Source: a virus | IMG/VR virus record: IMGVR_UViG_3300031757_000612 | Location: 1-21,389 of that record | DNA: 21,389 nucleotides | Direction: 5' to 3' (one strand) | Part shown: positions 14,363-20,559 of the stretch, one piece after another | How positions within the stretch are numbered: the stretch's first letter is position 1 | Layout of the letters: every line of letters begins with the position of its first letter | Program-made: the position numbers and the translations under genes | Notes under the pieces: generated by a model | Told to the model about the DNA's origin: nothing | The model's input: only the letters and a program-made list of their open reading frames with translations | Databases searched by the model: none

Positions 14363-14385
14363 CTTATTAATAAGGAGGTTTCAAA

Positions 14386-14631
14386 ATGAAACAAACAATT
14401 CAAGACTCAGTTCTAACTGCCCTTAAAAGCGGCCAAGAACTAACAAGCACCCAAATTGCTAAGAAATTTGGTGCAGGCAATCCGCAATCGGTAATCCAGA
14501 GCCTACGTTTTTCTGGCCATGCTGTTTATCTTAATACCAAAAAGAACGGTACTAGGAAGTACAGACTGGGAACACCGAGCAGAGCAGTTGTAGCCGCTGG
14601 TTACAAAGCACTTGCCACAGCAGTTAACTAA
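14386..14631 (+). CDS. Winged-helix DNA-binding protein, 81 aa
   Basis: Predicted small transcription factor or DNA-binding protein. The N-terminal helix (QTIQDSVLTALKSG) is followed by a helix-turn-helix, TSTQIAKKFGAGNPQSVIQSLRF (20-42), and a wing with NTKKNGTRKYRLG (50-62), then an alanine-rich tail. The gene is a self-contained unit: consensus promoter, leader hairpin, near-perfect ribosome binding site AAGGAGGT (14372-14379) and an intrinsic terminator right after it. That strong setup suggests high early expression. Autoregulation through the leader repeat is possible. Base composition is a little richer in G+C than the neighbours. Confidence 0.82.
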   Translation: MKQTIQDSVLTALKSGQELTSTQIAKKFGAGNPQSVIQSLRFSGHAVYLNTKKNGTRKYRLGTPSRAVVAAGYKALATAVN

Positions 14632-14654
14632 GATTTTCTAGTTAATTCAATCCT

Positions 14655-14695
14655 AAAAATGGGTGGCACCACCAATGGTGTTGCCCATTTTTTTT
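14655..14695 (+). terminator. Intrinsic terminator after the HTH gene
   Basis: AAAAA, then a 12-bp stem (TGGGTGGCACCA / TGGTGTTGCCCA with three G-T pairs), a CCAA loop and eight T. It is the only strong intrinsic terminator in the window and separates the HTH unit from the late gene at 14716. Confidence 0.88.
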
Positions 14696-14700
14696 GGCTT

Positions 14701-14708
14701 AATAAATA
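14701..14708 (+). promoter_or_regulatory. Late promoter motif AATAAATA
   Basis: NATAAATA-type motif ending 7 nt before the lipoprotein ATG at 14716 and just after the terminator; no Shine-Dalgarno follows. Confidence 0.68.
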
Positions 14709-14715
14709 CGTACAA

Positions 14716-14886
14716 ATGAATATCATCGCCGCCTTAATAGTAATTCTATTTCTATCTGGATGTACGAAGACAGTTAGCTATATAAAGTCGTGCGACACAT
14801 ATACAGGAGTATCAATACACGGAAGTTCACCAAATGAACTTGTAGATAATGCAATACCACAAGTCACAGTTTCCTGCCCAATTTAA
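14716..14886 (+). CDS. Small lipoprotein, 56 aa
   Basis: A predicted lipoprotein: hydrophobic signal MNIIAALIVILFLSGC with lipobox LSGC and lipidated cysteine at residue 16, leaving a mature part of about 40 residues with two further cysteines (SCDTYTG, SCPI) that could form a disulfide. The start at 14716 is used because the longer in-frame ATG at 14659 is inside the terminator hairpin, and because a late motif sits just before 14716. Function unknown; an outer-membrane spanin subunit is one possibility for a late phage lipoprotein but no partner spanin is visible. It overlaps the SET gene by 38 bases. Confidence 0.75.
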   Translation: MNIIAALIVILFLSGCTKTVSYIKSCDTYTGVSIHGSSPNELVDNAIPQVTVSCPI

Positions 14887-15349
14887 AAAATTTTGGTATA
14901 AGAAAAGATCCAAAGTACACGGGACCGGTCTCTTTGCTAGTAAGCATATTCCAAAAGGCACAACAATTATAGAATACACAGGCGAAAAAGTTAAAAAGAA
15001 AATAGGATACAAACGAGCTGACAAGCATCTTCCTAAAGTATGGATATTCGAATTAAGTCATCATTATCTTATTGATGGTAAATTTCCACGAAACCACGCA
15101 AGACTAATTAATCATTCATGCGAGCCAAATTGTGATATAAAAATTAAAAAAGATCATATTTGGATATACGCAAAAAAAAATATTAATAAAAATAAAGAAT
15201 TAAATTACAACTACGGTTATGACTACGACAGAGATGACATACTTGATCATCCTTGTAGATGTGGATCACCAAAATGTGTAGGCTATATTGTAGAACAAGA
15301 CCAATGGCCTAAACTCAAAAAGTACCTAGCAAAAACGCATACCTTATAA
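14849..15349 (+). CDS. SET-domain protein (putative lysine methyltransferase)
   Basis: Predicted SAM-dependent protein lysine methyltransferase. The 166-aa protein is almost only SET domain: VHGTGLFASKHIPKGTTIIEY (start of SET, 23-43), RLINHSCEPNC (85-95, the SAM-binding pseudoknot motif), KELNYNYGYDY (116-126, catalytic-tyrosine region) and a post-SET zinc-type cluster CRCGSPKCVG (136-145). All core motifs look intact. The N-terminus is basic. The target could be a host or virion protein, or bS21-like ribosomal proteins. It is expressed after the late lipoprotein gene, which it overlaps by 38 bases. Its TAA is embedded in the next late promoter. Confidence 0.9.
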   Translation: MQYHKSQFPAQFKKFWYKKRSKVHGTGLFASKHIPKGTTIIEYTGEKVKKKIGYKRADKHLPKVWIFELSHHYLIDGKFPRNHARLINHSCEPNCDIKIKKDHIWIYAKKNINKNKELNYNYGYDYDRDDILDHPCRCGSPKCVGYIVEQDQWPKLKKYLAKTHTL

Positions 15350-15352
15350 ATA
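15345..15352 (+). promoter_or_regulatory. T4-type late promoter TATAAATA
   Basis: Exact T4 late consensus, ending 6 nt before the ATG at 15359, and holding the SET gene stop codon (15347-15349). It opens the five-gene operon 15359-19179. Confidence 0.8.
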
Positions 15353-15358
15353 TTTTTC

Positions 15359-15970
15359 ATGAATATCTATCATAGATTTATAAATGTCCCTGTTGACATA
15401 CCTAAACCTAAAGTATTTGAAAAAACTCCAGAAAGTTTTATTACATACGTAGGTGAAGAAGCTGTACCATCTAAATTTAAAGAATGGATTAACTCATTTG
15501 GACTTACATTAAGTAATATTGTTGAAGGATTTTATTCAGGACCAAATGGCGGTGAAGTTCCTCTTCACAATGACACAACTACAAAGCCAGGTGAGCACGA
15601 TGCTATAAAAATTAATATGACCTGGGGACCAAACACTAGTGTTATACGTTGGTGGAAAATAAAAAATGAAAGTGACCTAGTTGAAGTAGTACACGATCAA
15701 ACAGAAATAAATGACGGCTTTACTAAAGCAGGAATAACACCAGACATTGAATGCCATAAGTGTTATACCGCAGAACCGGAGTGTGTAGAAAAAGTACACG
15801 AAGTAGTAATTAATAGTCCTAGTATAATTAACGTAGGACAACTACATTCAACATATAATCCTGATCCTAGCGGACATAGATGGACACTATCGTTTACTCC
15901 ACTTAAAGATGGGAAAATTATTACATTTAATGATGCCCTAGATATATTTAAATCATGCCTAAAAGAATAA
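15359..15970 (+). CDS. Cupin/2OG-Fe(II) oxygenase-like protein
   Basis: The 203-aa product has the oxygenase active-site set: GGEVPLHNDTTT with H70-x-D72, INVGQLHSTYN with H163, and HRWTLSF with R174, on the two flanking strands expected for a double-stranded beta helix. The insert between (CHKCYTAEPEC, 132-142) contains three cysteines that might bind a metal. The spacing fits Asp/Asn-hydroxylase-like rather than PKHD enzymes. It is first in the late operon with aminotransferase and amidinotransferase, pointing to a small-molecule or residue hydroxylation step there. It overlaps the next gene by 16 bases. Confidence 0.75.
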   Translation: MNIYHRFINVPVDIPKPKVFEKTPESFITYVGEEAVPSKFKEWINSFGLTLSNIVEGFYSGPNGGEVPLHNDTTTKPGEHDAIKINMTWGPNTSVIRWWKIKNESDLVEVVHDQTEINDGFTKAGITPDIECHKCYTAEPECVEKVHEVVINSPSIINVGQLHSTYNPDPSGHRWTLSFTPLKDGKIITFNDALDIFKSCLKE

Positions 15971-16482
15971 GGGTTATTTGCCCAAAAGAAGTTAATAAAA
16001 AATACTTTAGTTTTGAAAAACAAAAATATAAAAACGATCTTAGCATTTATGTTAATGATGCTATTGTATTTTCGCATATAAATGATGCCGAAGAGTGTTT
16101 ACCAATAACACTTGAAGAACCTATTAGTCTTGACGAAAATAAAGAACATACAATTAAATGTGTATATGATGTTTTATTTGATACAGTTAACGAAAAAGTA
16201 GATATAATTTTTAAATTAAAAACGAATGGTGTTTTAGAAACTAGTATTCATAGGCATAATTTTGTAGAAGGAAGCGAAACACTAGATAGTGATTTTTTAA
16301 TAACGTTTGTAATTAACGACCAAAAAACATTATTAGGTAAAGAATATCATGAAGGCAATACTGCAAACATAACGTTTGATAATTACTACACGTATCCTTT
16401 AAAGATTAAATGGGGTAGTAAGAAATCCTTTACTGATACAGAAAACGTATATTGGGACGACATTGAATTGAGGTTAGAATAA
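15955..16482 (+). CDS. Beta-rich 175-aa protein, unknown
   Basis: Not recognised. The protein lacks signal or membrane segments and is rich in alternating strands (LSIYVNDAIVFSH, EHTIKCVYDVLFD, VDIIFKLKTNGVLE, DFLITFVINDQKT, ANITFDNYYTYPLKIKWG). It ends with TDTENVYWDDIELRLE. The strand pattern resembles a jelly-roll or carbohydrate-binding-like module. It is embedded between the oxygenase and the aminotransferase with overlaps of 16 and 1 bases, so it is probably needed in stoichiometric association with that pathway, as an accessory or substrate-carrier protein. It could also be a virion protein, given late expression. Confidence 0.75.
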   Translation: MPKRIRVICPKEVNKKYFSFEKQKYKNDLSIYVNDAIVFSHINDAEECLPITLEEPISLDENKEHTIKCVYDVLFDTVNEKVDIIFKLKTNGVLETSIHRHNFVEGSETLDSDFLITFVINDQKTLLGKEYHEGNTANITFDNYYTYPLKIKWGSKKSFTDTENVYWDDIELRLE

Positions 16483-17588
16483 TGAATTACGATGGTCTAA
16501 TACCAGAACAGCAAAAGCCTGTACAGCCAGCACACCCACATTGGCGTTACGGAACTATTGAAGACGGAGTTAAAAAGATTGACCCGTTACTACACTATGG
16601 CTGTTTTACATTAGGGTTTGAATATCCGCAAATTGTTGATAAAGTTTGTGAAGTAGTAAAAAATATCAAACCTGAAATTGCTGAAGTTGTTGGAACTACT
16701 GATTTAAGACTTAACCAAGTAAGTTACCAACTACAAGATAAACTTTTCAAAGTAACAGGCGGGTATAATAGCTTTTATGCTTTATCTGGTAGTGATGCAA
16801 ATGAAGGTGCTGTTAAACTTGCATCTGCTTATCATCATACACTAGGGAATAAGGATAAGAAAAAGATTGTAACACTTAATCCAAGCTACCATGGAAGTAC
16901 GTATCTTACTAGTTCATTAGGATGTGAATCGTTAATGGTTGATCCTTTTTATACATTTGAAAAATTCAGCGGAGTAATACGAGTTGATAGAGACTTCGCA
17001 GAAGATTCAATTGACTGGAAAGAAGTAGGTGCAATTATGGTTGAAACCTGTAGCTATAGTGACATCATGACACCTTTTACTGAAGAGTTCTGGAATAAGC
17101 TAACATACATTCAACAAAATTATAATGTATTAATTATTATAGATGACATTTTTATAGGTGGCGGCAAAACAGGACACTATTGTGGCTGGAAACATTTACC
17201 TATTGTTCCGGATATCTTTACAATGGGCAAAGCAATTACTGCCGGGTTCTTTCCGTTAAGTGCTACATTTTATAATTCAAAAGTTAAAAGCACATTACCC
17301 GACGACTTTAAATGGGAACATGGATTTACATATAATTTTAGTATTCCTGGAGTTGTAAGTGCTTTAGAATATTTAGATATTGTACACAACCAAGAACATT
17401 ACGAGCGTCAAGCTGAAATATGTAATCGTGCTAGAAAAACATTTCTTATTAATGGGTTTGATATTGTTAATACATTTGGAACTTACTTTTTAGTTGAAAA
17501 GGGTGACTTCATGAATCTATATATGATGCCTTTAAATGCTGATGACGAATACTTTGAAACATTAAGGCAAGAGTTATGCACATTGTAG
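16482..17588 (+). CDS. Class III PLP-dependent aminotransferase
   Basis: Moves an amino group between an omega-amine or aldehyde/ketone and an acceptor. The 368-aa protein has the class III signature: ALSGSDANEGAVKLA (100-114, phosphate-binding), SYHGST (135-140), IIIDDIFIGGGKTG (218-231, D221 to the pyridine nitrogen) and DIFTMGKAITAGFFP (244-258) with Schiff-base lysine K250. It is shorter than the usual ~430 aa; the N-terminal and C-terminal subdomains are trimmed. The substrate cannot be read from sequence. Its operon partners are two oxygenase-fold proteins and an amidinotransferase, which suggests making an amine that is then guanidinylated. It overlaps the following gene by 13 bases. 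Confidence 0.92.
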   Translation: MNYDGLIPEQQKPVQPAHPHWRYGTIEDGVKKIDPLLHYGCFTLGFEYPQIVDKVCEVVKNIKPEIAEVVGTTDLRLNQVSYQLQDKLFKVTGGYNSFYALSGSDANEGAVKLASAYHHTLGNKDKKKIVTLNPSYHGSTYLTSSLGCESLMVDPFYTFEKFSGVIRVDRDFAEDSIDWKEVGAIMVETCSYSDIMTPFTEEFWNKLTYIQQNYNVLIIIDDIFIGGGKTGHYCGWKHLPIVPDIFTMGKAITAGFFPLSATFYNSKVKSTLPDDFKWEHGFTYNFSIPGVVSALEYLDIVHNQEHYERQAEICNRARKTFLINGFDIVNTFGTYFLVEKGDFMNLYMMPLNADDEYFETLRQELCTL

Positions 17589-18115
17589 AAAACTTTTTAA
17601 GTGCTGACGAATACAAACAGTTTACATCTTTAGTATCAAACTGTACTGAGAAAGAAGTAGGCGAAGCACACTACAATGATGATAACGCTATCCAAGGATT
17701 TGATAACTCCGCTTATATTATAACTACACCTGAATTCCAACAATGGTGGCTTGATATATTAAAATCAAAAAATTATATTAAAGATACAGTACTGCCAAGG
17801 GATATTGTAAGTTTATATATTTTAGAAACAAAACCACCTTACCATGCAAATTGGCATCGTGATAGTTTGCCTGAAGAAGAACTGGATTTAGGTAGTATTA
17901 TATTATACTTTGGAGAGAATCTTAATGTACACGATGGTGGATTATTTCTAACAAAAGAGAATGAAAATGATATACACGGCCAATGGGTTTTACCAACAGA
18001 TAATGTCTGTACTATAAATCCAAAGGACGTTATGCACCTAGTTACAAAATATGAGAATAAAGATATAGTAAGGAAGATAGTTATAATGTTCCTAAGACAA
18101 AGAGACTTCACATGA
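17576..18115 (+). CDS. 2OG-Fe(II) oxygenase
   Basis: Predicted 2-oxoglutarate- and iron-dependent oxygenase. The 179-aa protein opens with HIVENFLSADEYKQF, a common start for phage P4H-like enzymes, and carries PYHANWHRDSLP with H94-x-D96, VMHLVTKY with H154 and VRKIVIMF with R166, in the standard order. DGGLFLTKE (120-128) is the 'GG-L' strand of the fold. It overlaps the aminotransferase by 13 bases and the amidinotransferase by 4 bases (ATGA), so the three enzymes are translationally coupled and probably act in one pathway. Substrate unknown. Confidence 0.87.
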   Translation: MHIVENFLSADEYKQFTSLVSNCTEKEVGEAHYNDDNAIQGFDNSAYIITTPEFQQWWLDILKSKNYIKDTVLPRDIVSLYILETKPPYHANWHRDSLPEEELDLGSIILYFGENLNVHDGGLFLTKENENDIHGQWVLPTDNVCTINPKDVMHLVTKYENKDIVRKIVIMFLRQRDFT

Positions 18116-19179
18116 TTTATACAGAATTTGATCCGTTACAAGAAGTAATTGTAGGTGACAGTTATTCACCAGGAGATATAGATCATCTATTGCCTAAAAG
18201 AAGTCTTATAGGCTTTAATAAAATACTAGAAGAAACAAAAGAAGATTTAGAAAATTTAAGCACACAACTAAAGAACTTAGGTGTGAAAGTGCATAGACCA
18301 AAAGTATATAAATTTGATAAGTCTATAGCTATGCCTAGATTTGATATACCACTACCAATGAGTCCTTTAGTACCAAGAGACGCTTATATTGTTAGAGGCA
18401 AAACAGTTATTCAAACATATACAAGTTTAACTGATAGATACTTTGACAGTCATTCTTATTATCATATTTTTAAAGAACTATTTGATCAAGGGTATAACTG
18501 GCTCAGTCAGCCTTCACCTATGTTAAAAAATTTAAACCAAACAGAGCAATGGTTTTTTGATAAGAACATTTATGTAAGAGAACTTAACGATAAAGTCCTT
18601 TGGCATACAGCAACGATGTTTCAAGCCGGCGATGCTGTAATTGTAAACAATAAAGGTCCAGGTACACAAGCCGGATTAGAGTGGATGAAACGTAACCTAC
18701 CAGATACTAGATTTATAAACGATGAAAATAATATATTTGAAAACTTTGGACATATTGATCATGGCTTTATTTTAATAGATGACGAAACTGTTATCCATGC
18801 TGGAATAGAGTGGGTACCTGATGCATTAAAAACAAAAAAATTAATTGATATAAAAAAATACTTGCCCGAACTTAAATTAGATAGGTTTAAACATGACTAC
18901 ATTGAATCAGGTGGTACATATGATGTAAAATGGGTACAAAAATATCTTGAAAGCTGGCAGGGTTATAATCAAGAAGTTTGTTTTGATCTTAATGTATTAA
19001 TACTTGATAGTAAGAATATCTTATGGGGTCGTGAAATACCTGAACTATTTAAATATCTTAAAACACTAGGTATTGAAAGTTACGTAGCACCTGTACGACA
19101 TTCGTTGTTTTGGGAAGGTGGTATACATTGTTCTACATTAGATATCAAACGCAACGGCAAGTCTAGAACAATTATCTAA
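18112..19179 (+). CDS. Amidinotransferase (glycine/inosamine amidinotransferase family)
   Basis: Transfers an amidino group, usually from arginine, to an amine; relatives make guanidinoacetate or guanidinylated cyclitols (StrB1). The 355-aa protein begins FDPLQEVIVGDSYSP and has the catalytic trio in order: MFQAGDAVI with D174, FGHIDHGFI with H214, and the nucleophile C340 in GGIHCSTLD. MPRFD (74-78) and the repeated beta-beta-alpha pattern fit the pentein fold. The length is close to StrB1 and AGAT. It is last in the late operon; its TAA interlocks with the TAG of the minus-strand gene. The guanidino acceptor may be the amine made by the neighbouring aminotransferase. Confidence 0.93.
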   Translation: MIYTEFDPLQEVIVGDSYSPGDIDHLLPKRSLIGFNKILEETKEDLENLSTQLKNLGVKVHRPKVYKFDKSIAMPRFDIPLPMSPLVPRDAYIVRGKTVIQTYTSLTDRYFDSHSYYHIFKELFDQGYNWLSQPSPMLKNLNQTEQWFFDKNIYVRELNDKVLWHTATMFQAGDAVIVNNKGPGTQAGLEWMKRNLPDTRFINDENNIFENFGHIDHGFILIDDETVIHAGIEWVPDALKTKKLIDIKKYLPELKLDRFKHDYIESGGTYDVKWVQKYLESWQGYNQEVCFDLNVLILDSKNILWGREIPELFKYLKTLGIESYVAPVRHSLFWEGGIHCSTLDIKRNGKSRTII

Positions 19180-19613
19180 TAATCCATTATTTCTTTTAAG
19201 TATTTAGAATCCCAATAACTGTAATATTTTGTTGTCTTGAGCTTTGCTCTTGCTTCTTCTAGTTCTTTCTTATTCTGAACAAGAATACAAGGATAAAAAT
19301 TGTTATTAGTTTGAACTCCGTTAATGTACGTTTTATGTTCAGGATGGTCAGGTAAAAATATCATATCTGTATGTACGTCTTTTAACTGTTGACAAATATT
19401 CGTAAGTACATCAAAAGAACTAGTTTTTGATAATTCTATATGTACTTGTACTGGTACATTGGTAACTACTTGAAAGTTTTCATACTTAAACATTTCATGT
19501 TCTATAACTTTAGGATTAGGTCTAGCAAAAGGACATAGGCTTTGTCCGCCAAGTTCATCTCGCGGAGCCATAACGTGTTCAATCCATTTATTGATATTTT
19601 CAAACGCTAACAA
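19176..19613 (-). CDS. LCPFA-motif protein (DUF1415-like), unknown
   Basis: Not firmly recognised. The 145-aa product has KWIEHVMAPRDELGGQSLCPFA (K9-A30 region) reminiscent of the bacterial DUF1415 family, where a tryptophan helix precedes 'LCPFA'; C27 is the only residue of that motif that looks catalytic. The rest is mixed alpha/beta (QVVTNVPVQVHIELSK, DMIFLPDHPEHK, NFYPCILVQNKKELEEA). It starts at TTG 19613 with GGGAG seven bases before it, overlapping the SpeD-like gene by 14 bases, so it is co-translated with it. An internal ATG (residue 15) would lose the helix. Its function is tied by context to the AdoMet decarboxylase. Confidence 0.72.
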   Translation of the reverse strand: MLAFENINKWIEHVMAPRDELGGQSLCPFARPNPKVIEHEMFKYENFQVVTNVPVQVHIELSKTSSFDVLTNICQQLKDVHTDMIFLPDHPEHKTYINGVQTNNNFYPCILVQNKKELEEARAKLKTTKYYSYWDSKYLKEIMDY

Positions 19614-19968
19614 GGTCGGTCTCCCTATCTAAAAATTTATACTTTACGTCAATAGGGTTAAATTGGTTAAAAAGTTCTAATACTATATCTACCTTAAAGT
19701 CTTGACAACTGTAAACGTCTAATTGTAGTTTATTAGGAGTTTCTTCAGTCCATAAATGCAAAGCAATATGTGATGTTTCGATTATACAAAATGCTGTAAT
19801 ACCTTTATTACCAATTTTTTCCGTATTCAAAGATATTGGACCATGTAAAATTTTCATACCAATAGCATCTACTAAATTACTAATCCAAGATGTTATAAAA
19901 GATTCTGTACAGTCAGATTTGGTAATTGTCGAAGATATTAATAGGTGTTTATGTTTATGGGTCAGCAC
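19600..19968 (-). CDS. speD: S-adenosylmethionine decarboxylase-like (SpeD)
   Basis: Class 1B AdoMet decarboxylases cleave themselves to make a pyruvoyl group and supply decarboxylated AdoMet for spermidine. In this 122-aa product the core is CIIETSHIALHLWTEE: S66 is the pyruvoyl serine, H71 the processing histidine, and C88 in LDVYSCQD the proton donor (S63, H68, C83 in Thermotoga). The residue before the serine is T instead of E, which may alter processing. The N-terminus HKHLLIS is typical. The GTG start at 19968 lies 4 nt after a late motif; a longer frame from 20115 is rejected because it covers tRNA-Arg. Several T4-like cyanophages carry speD. Confidence 0.83.
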   Translation of the reverse strand: MLTHKHKHLLISSTITKSDCTESFITSWISNLVDAIGMKILHGPISLNTEKIGNKGITAFCIIETSHIALHLWTEETPNKLQLDVYSCQDFKVDIVLELFNQFNPIDVKYKFLDRETDLVSV

Positions 19969-19972
19969 GAAG

Positions 19973-19980
19973 TATTTATT
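19973..19980 (-). promoter_or_regulatory. Late promoter motif AATAAATA (minus strand)
   Basis: Reads AATAAATA on the minus strand, 4 nt before the GTG of the SpeD-like gene; back to back with the plus-strand tRNA-Arg promoter at 19991. Confidence 0.65.
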
Positions 19981-19990
19981 AATAAAGTAT

Positions 19991-20019
19991 TTGACAAAAG
20001 CCAAAAAAGAATGTACAGT
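19991..20019 (+). promoter_or_regulatory. Sigma70-type promoter for tRNA-Arg
   Basis: TTGACA (19991-19996), 17-bp spacer, TACAGT (20014-20019), ending 8 bases before the tRNA. Confidence 0.8.
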
Positions 20020-20027
20020 ATAAAGAC

Positions 20028-20104
20028 GGACCCGTAGCTCAGTTGGATAGAGCGTTGGTTTGCGGAACCAAAGGCCAGGAGTTCGAATCTCTTCGGGTCC
20101 GCCA
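20028..20104 (+). tRNA. tRNA-Arg (anticodon GCG)
   Basis: A 77-base cloverleaf with encoded CCA. Acceptor GGACCCG/CGGGTCC, D stem GCTC/GAGC, anticodon stem TTGGT/ACCAA, loop TTGCGGA giving anticodon GCG (reads CGC and CGU), T arm AGGAG-TTCGAAT-CTCTT, discriminator G. Bacterial CGN decoding normally uses anticodon ACG edited to ICG, so an unedited G34 is unusual. Confidence 0.92.
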
Positions 20105-20139
20105 TAACGTAGCACTATATAAGACTAGTAAGGAGTTAT

Positions 20140-20355
20140 ATGGATGATGCATTAGATCAAGAACACGCTGAAAATTTAAGTTACGAAAATGAAGTAACTT
20201 CAAGGCGAACTGTAACTATTCCGTTAACGGAATACGATACATTAAAACAAGAACAACACTATATTAAAGACAAAGCATTGATAGATATTATAGACAATAT
20301 TGAACGATTAGTTAGAGCTTTAAGAAAACACATAATTAGAAAGGATGTAACATAA
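20140..20355 (+). CDS. Small helical protein, 71 aa, unknown
   Basis: Not recognised. The 71-aa product has an acidic N-terminus (MDDALDQEHAENLSYENE) and a long helical C-terminal half that looks amphipathic or coiled (TEYDTLKQEQHYIKDKALIDIIDNIERLVRALRKHIIRK). It has an AAGGAG ribosome binding site a few bases before ATG 20140 and probably shares the tRNA-Arg transcript. The stop overlaps the next ATG by one base (TAATG). No signal or membrane segment. Confidence 0.75.
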   Translation: MDDALDQEHAENLSYENEVTSRRTVTIPLTEYDTLKQEQHYIKDKALIDIIDNIERLVRALRKHIIRKDVT

Positions 20356-20552
20356 TGTTAAAATGGATAACGATACCACTGATGGCTGTAATCATAGCCG
20401 GATGTTCTCAAATTCCAAAAGAACCAGCACTTGCTTTTGGTAAGAAATGCGAAGTTACCGAAAATGGTACTGTAGTATCAAGTTCTGTATGGATTTACAG
20501 TAAAGAAGATGGTTTAAAAGCTACTGAAGAAGCCTGTCCAAAAAAAGAATAA
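20355..20552 (+). CDS. Small lipoprotein, 65 aa
   Basis: Predicted lipoprotein: basic start MLKW, hydrophobic core ITIPLMAVIIAGC with lipobox IAGC and lipidated C17, then a mature domain of about 48 residues (KKCEVTENGTVVSSSVWIYSKEDGLKATEEACPKKE) with two more cysteines that could pair. The fold hint is a small beta hairpin. Translationally coupled to the preceding gene (TAATG). Unlike the late lipoprotein at 14716 it lies in an early-type transcript, so it is more likely to act on the host envelope during infection, for example in superinfection exclusion, than in lysis; this is inference. Confidence 0.78.
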   Translation: MLKWITIPLMAVIIAGCSQIPKEPALAFGKKCEVTENGTVVSSSVWIYSKEDGLKATEEACPKKE

Positions 20553-20559
20553 AAAGAGG

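Noticed and set aside
14659-14715. Longer start for the 56-aa lipoprotein
   Set aside because: The ATG is inside the terminator stem and the extension would precede the signal peptide.
15392-15398. TTGACA inside the oxygenase gene at 15359
   Set aside because: No -10 at 16-18 bases; likely chance.
19969-20115. Upstream extension of the SpeD-like frame
   Set aside because: It would be translated from the antisense of tRNA-Arg; the family N-terminus and the late motif support GTG 19968.
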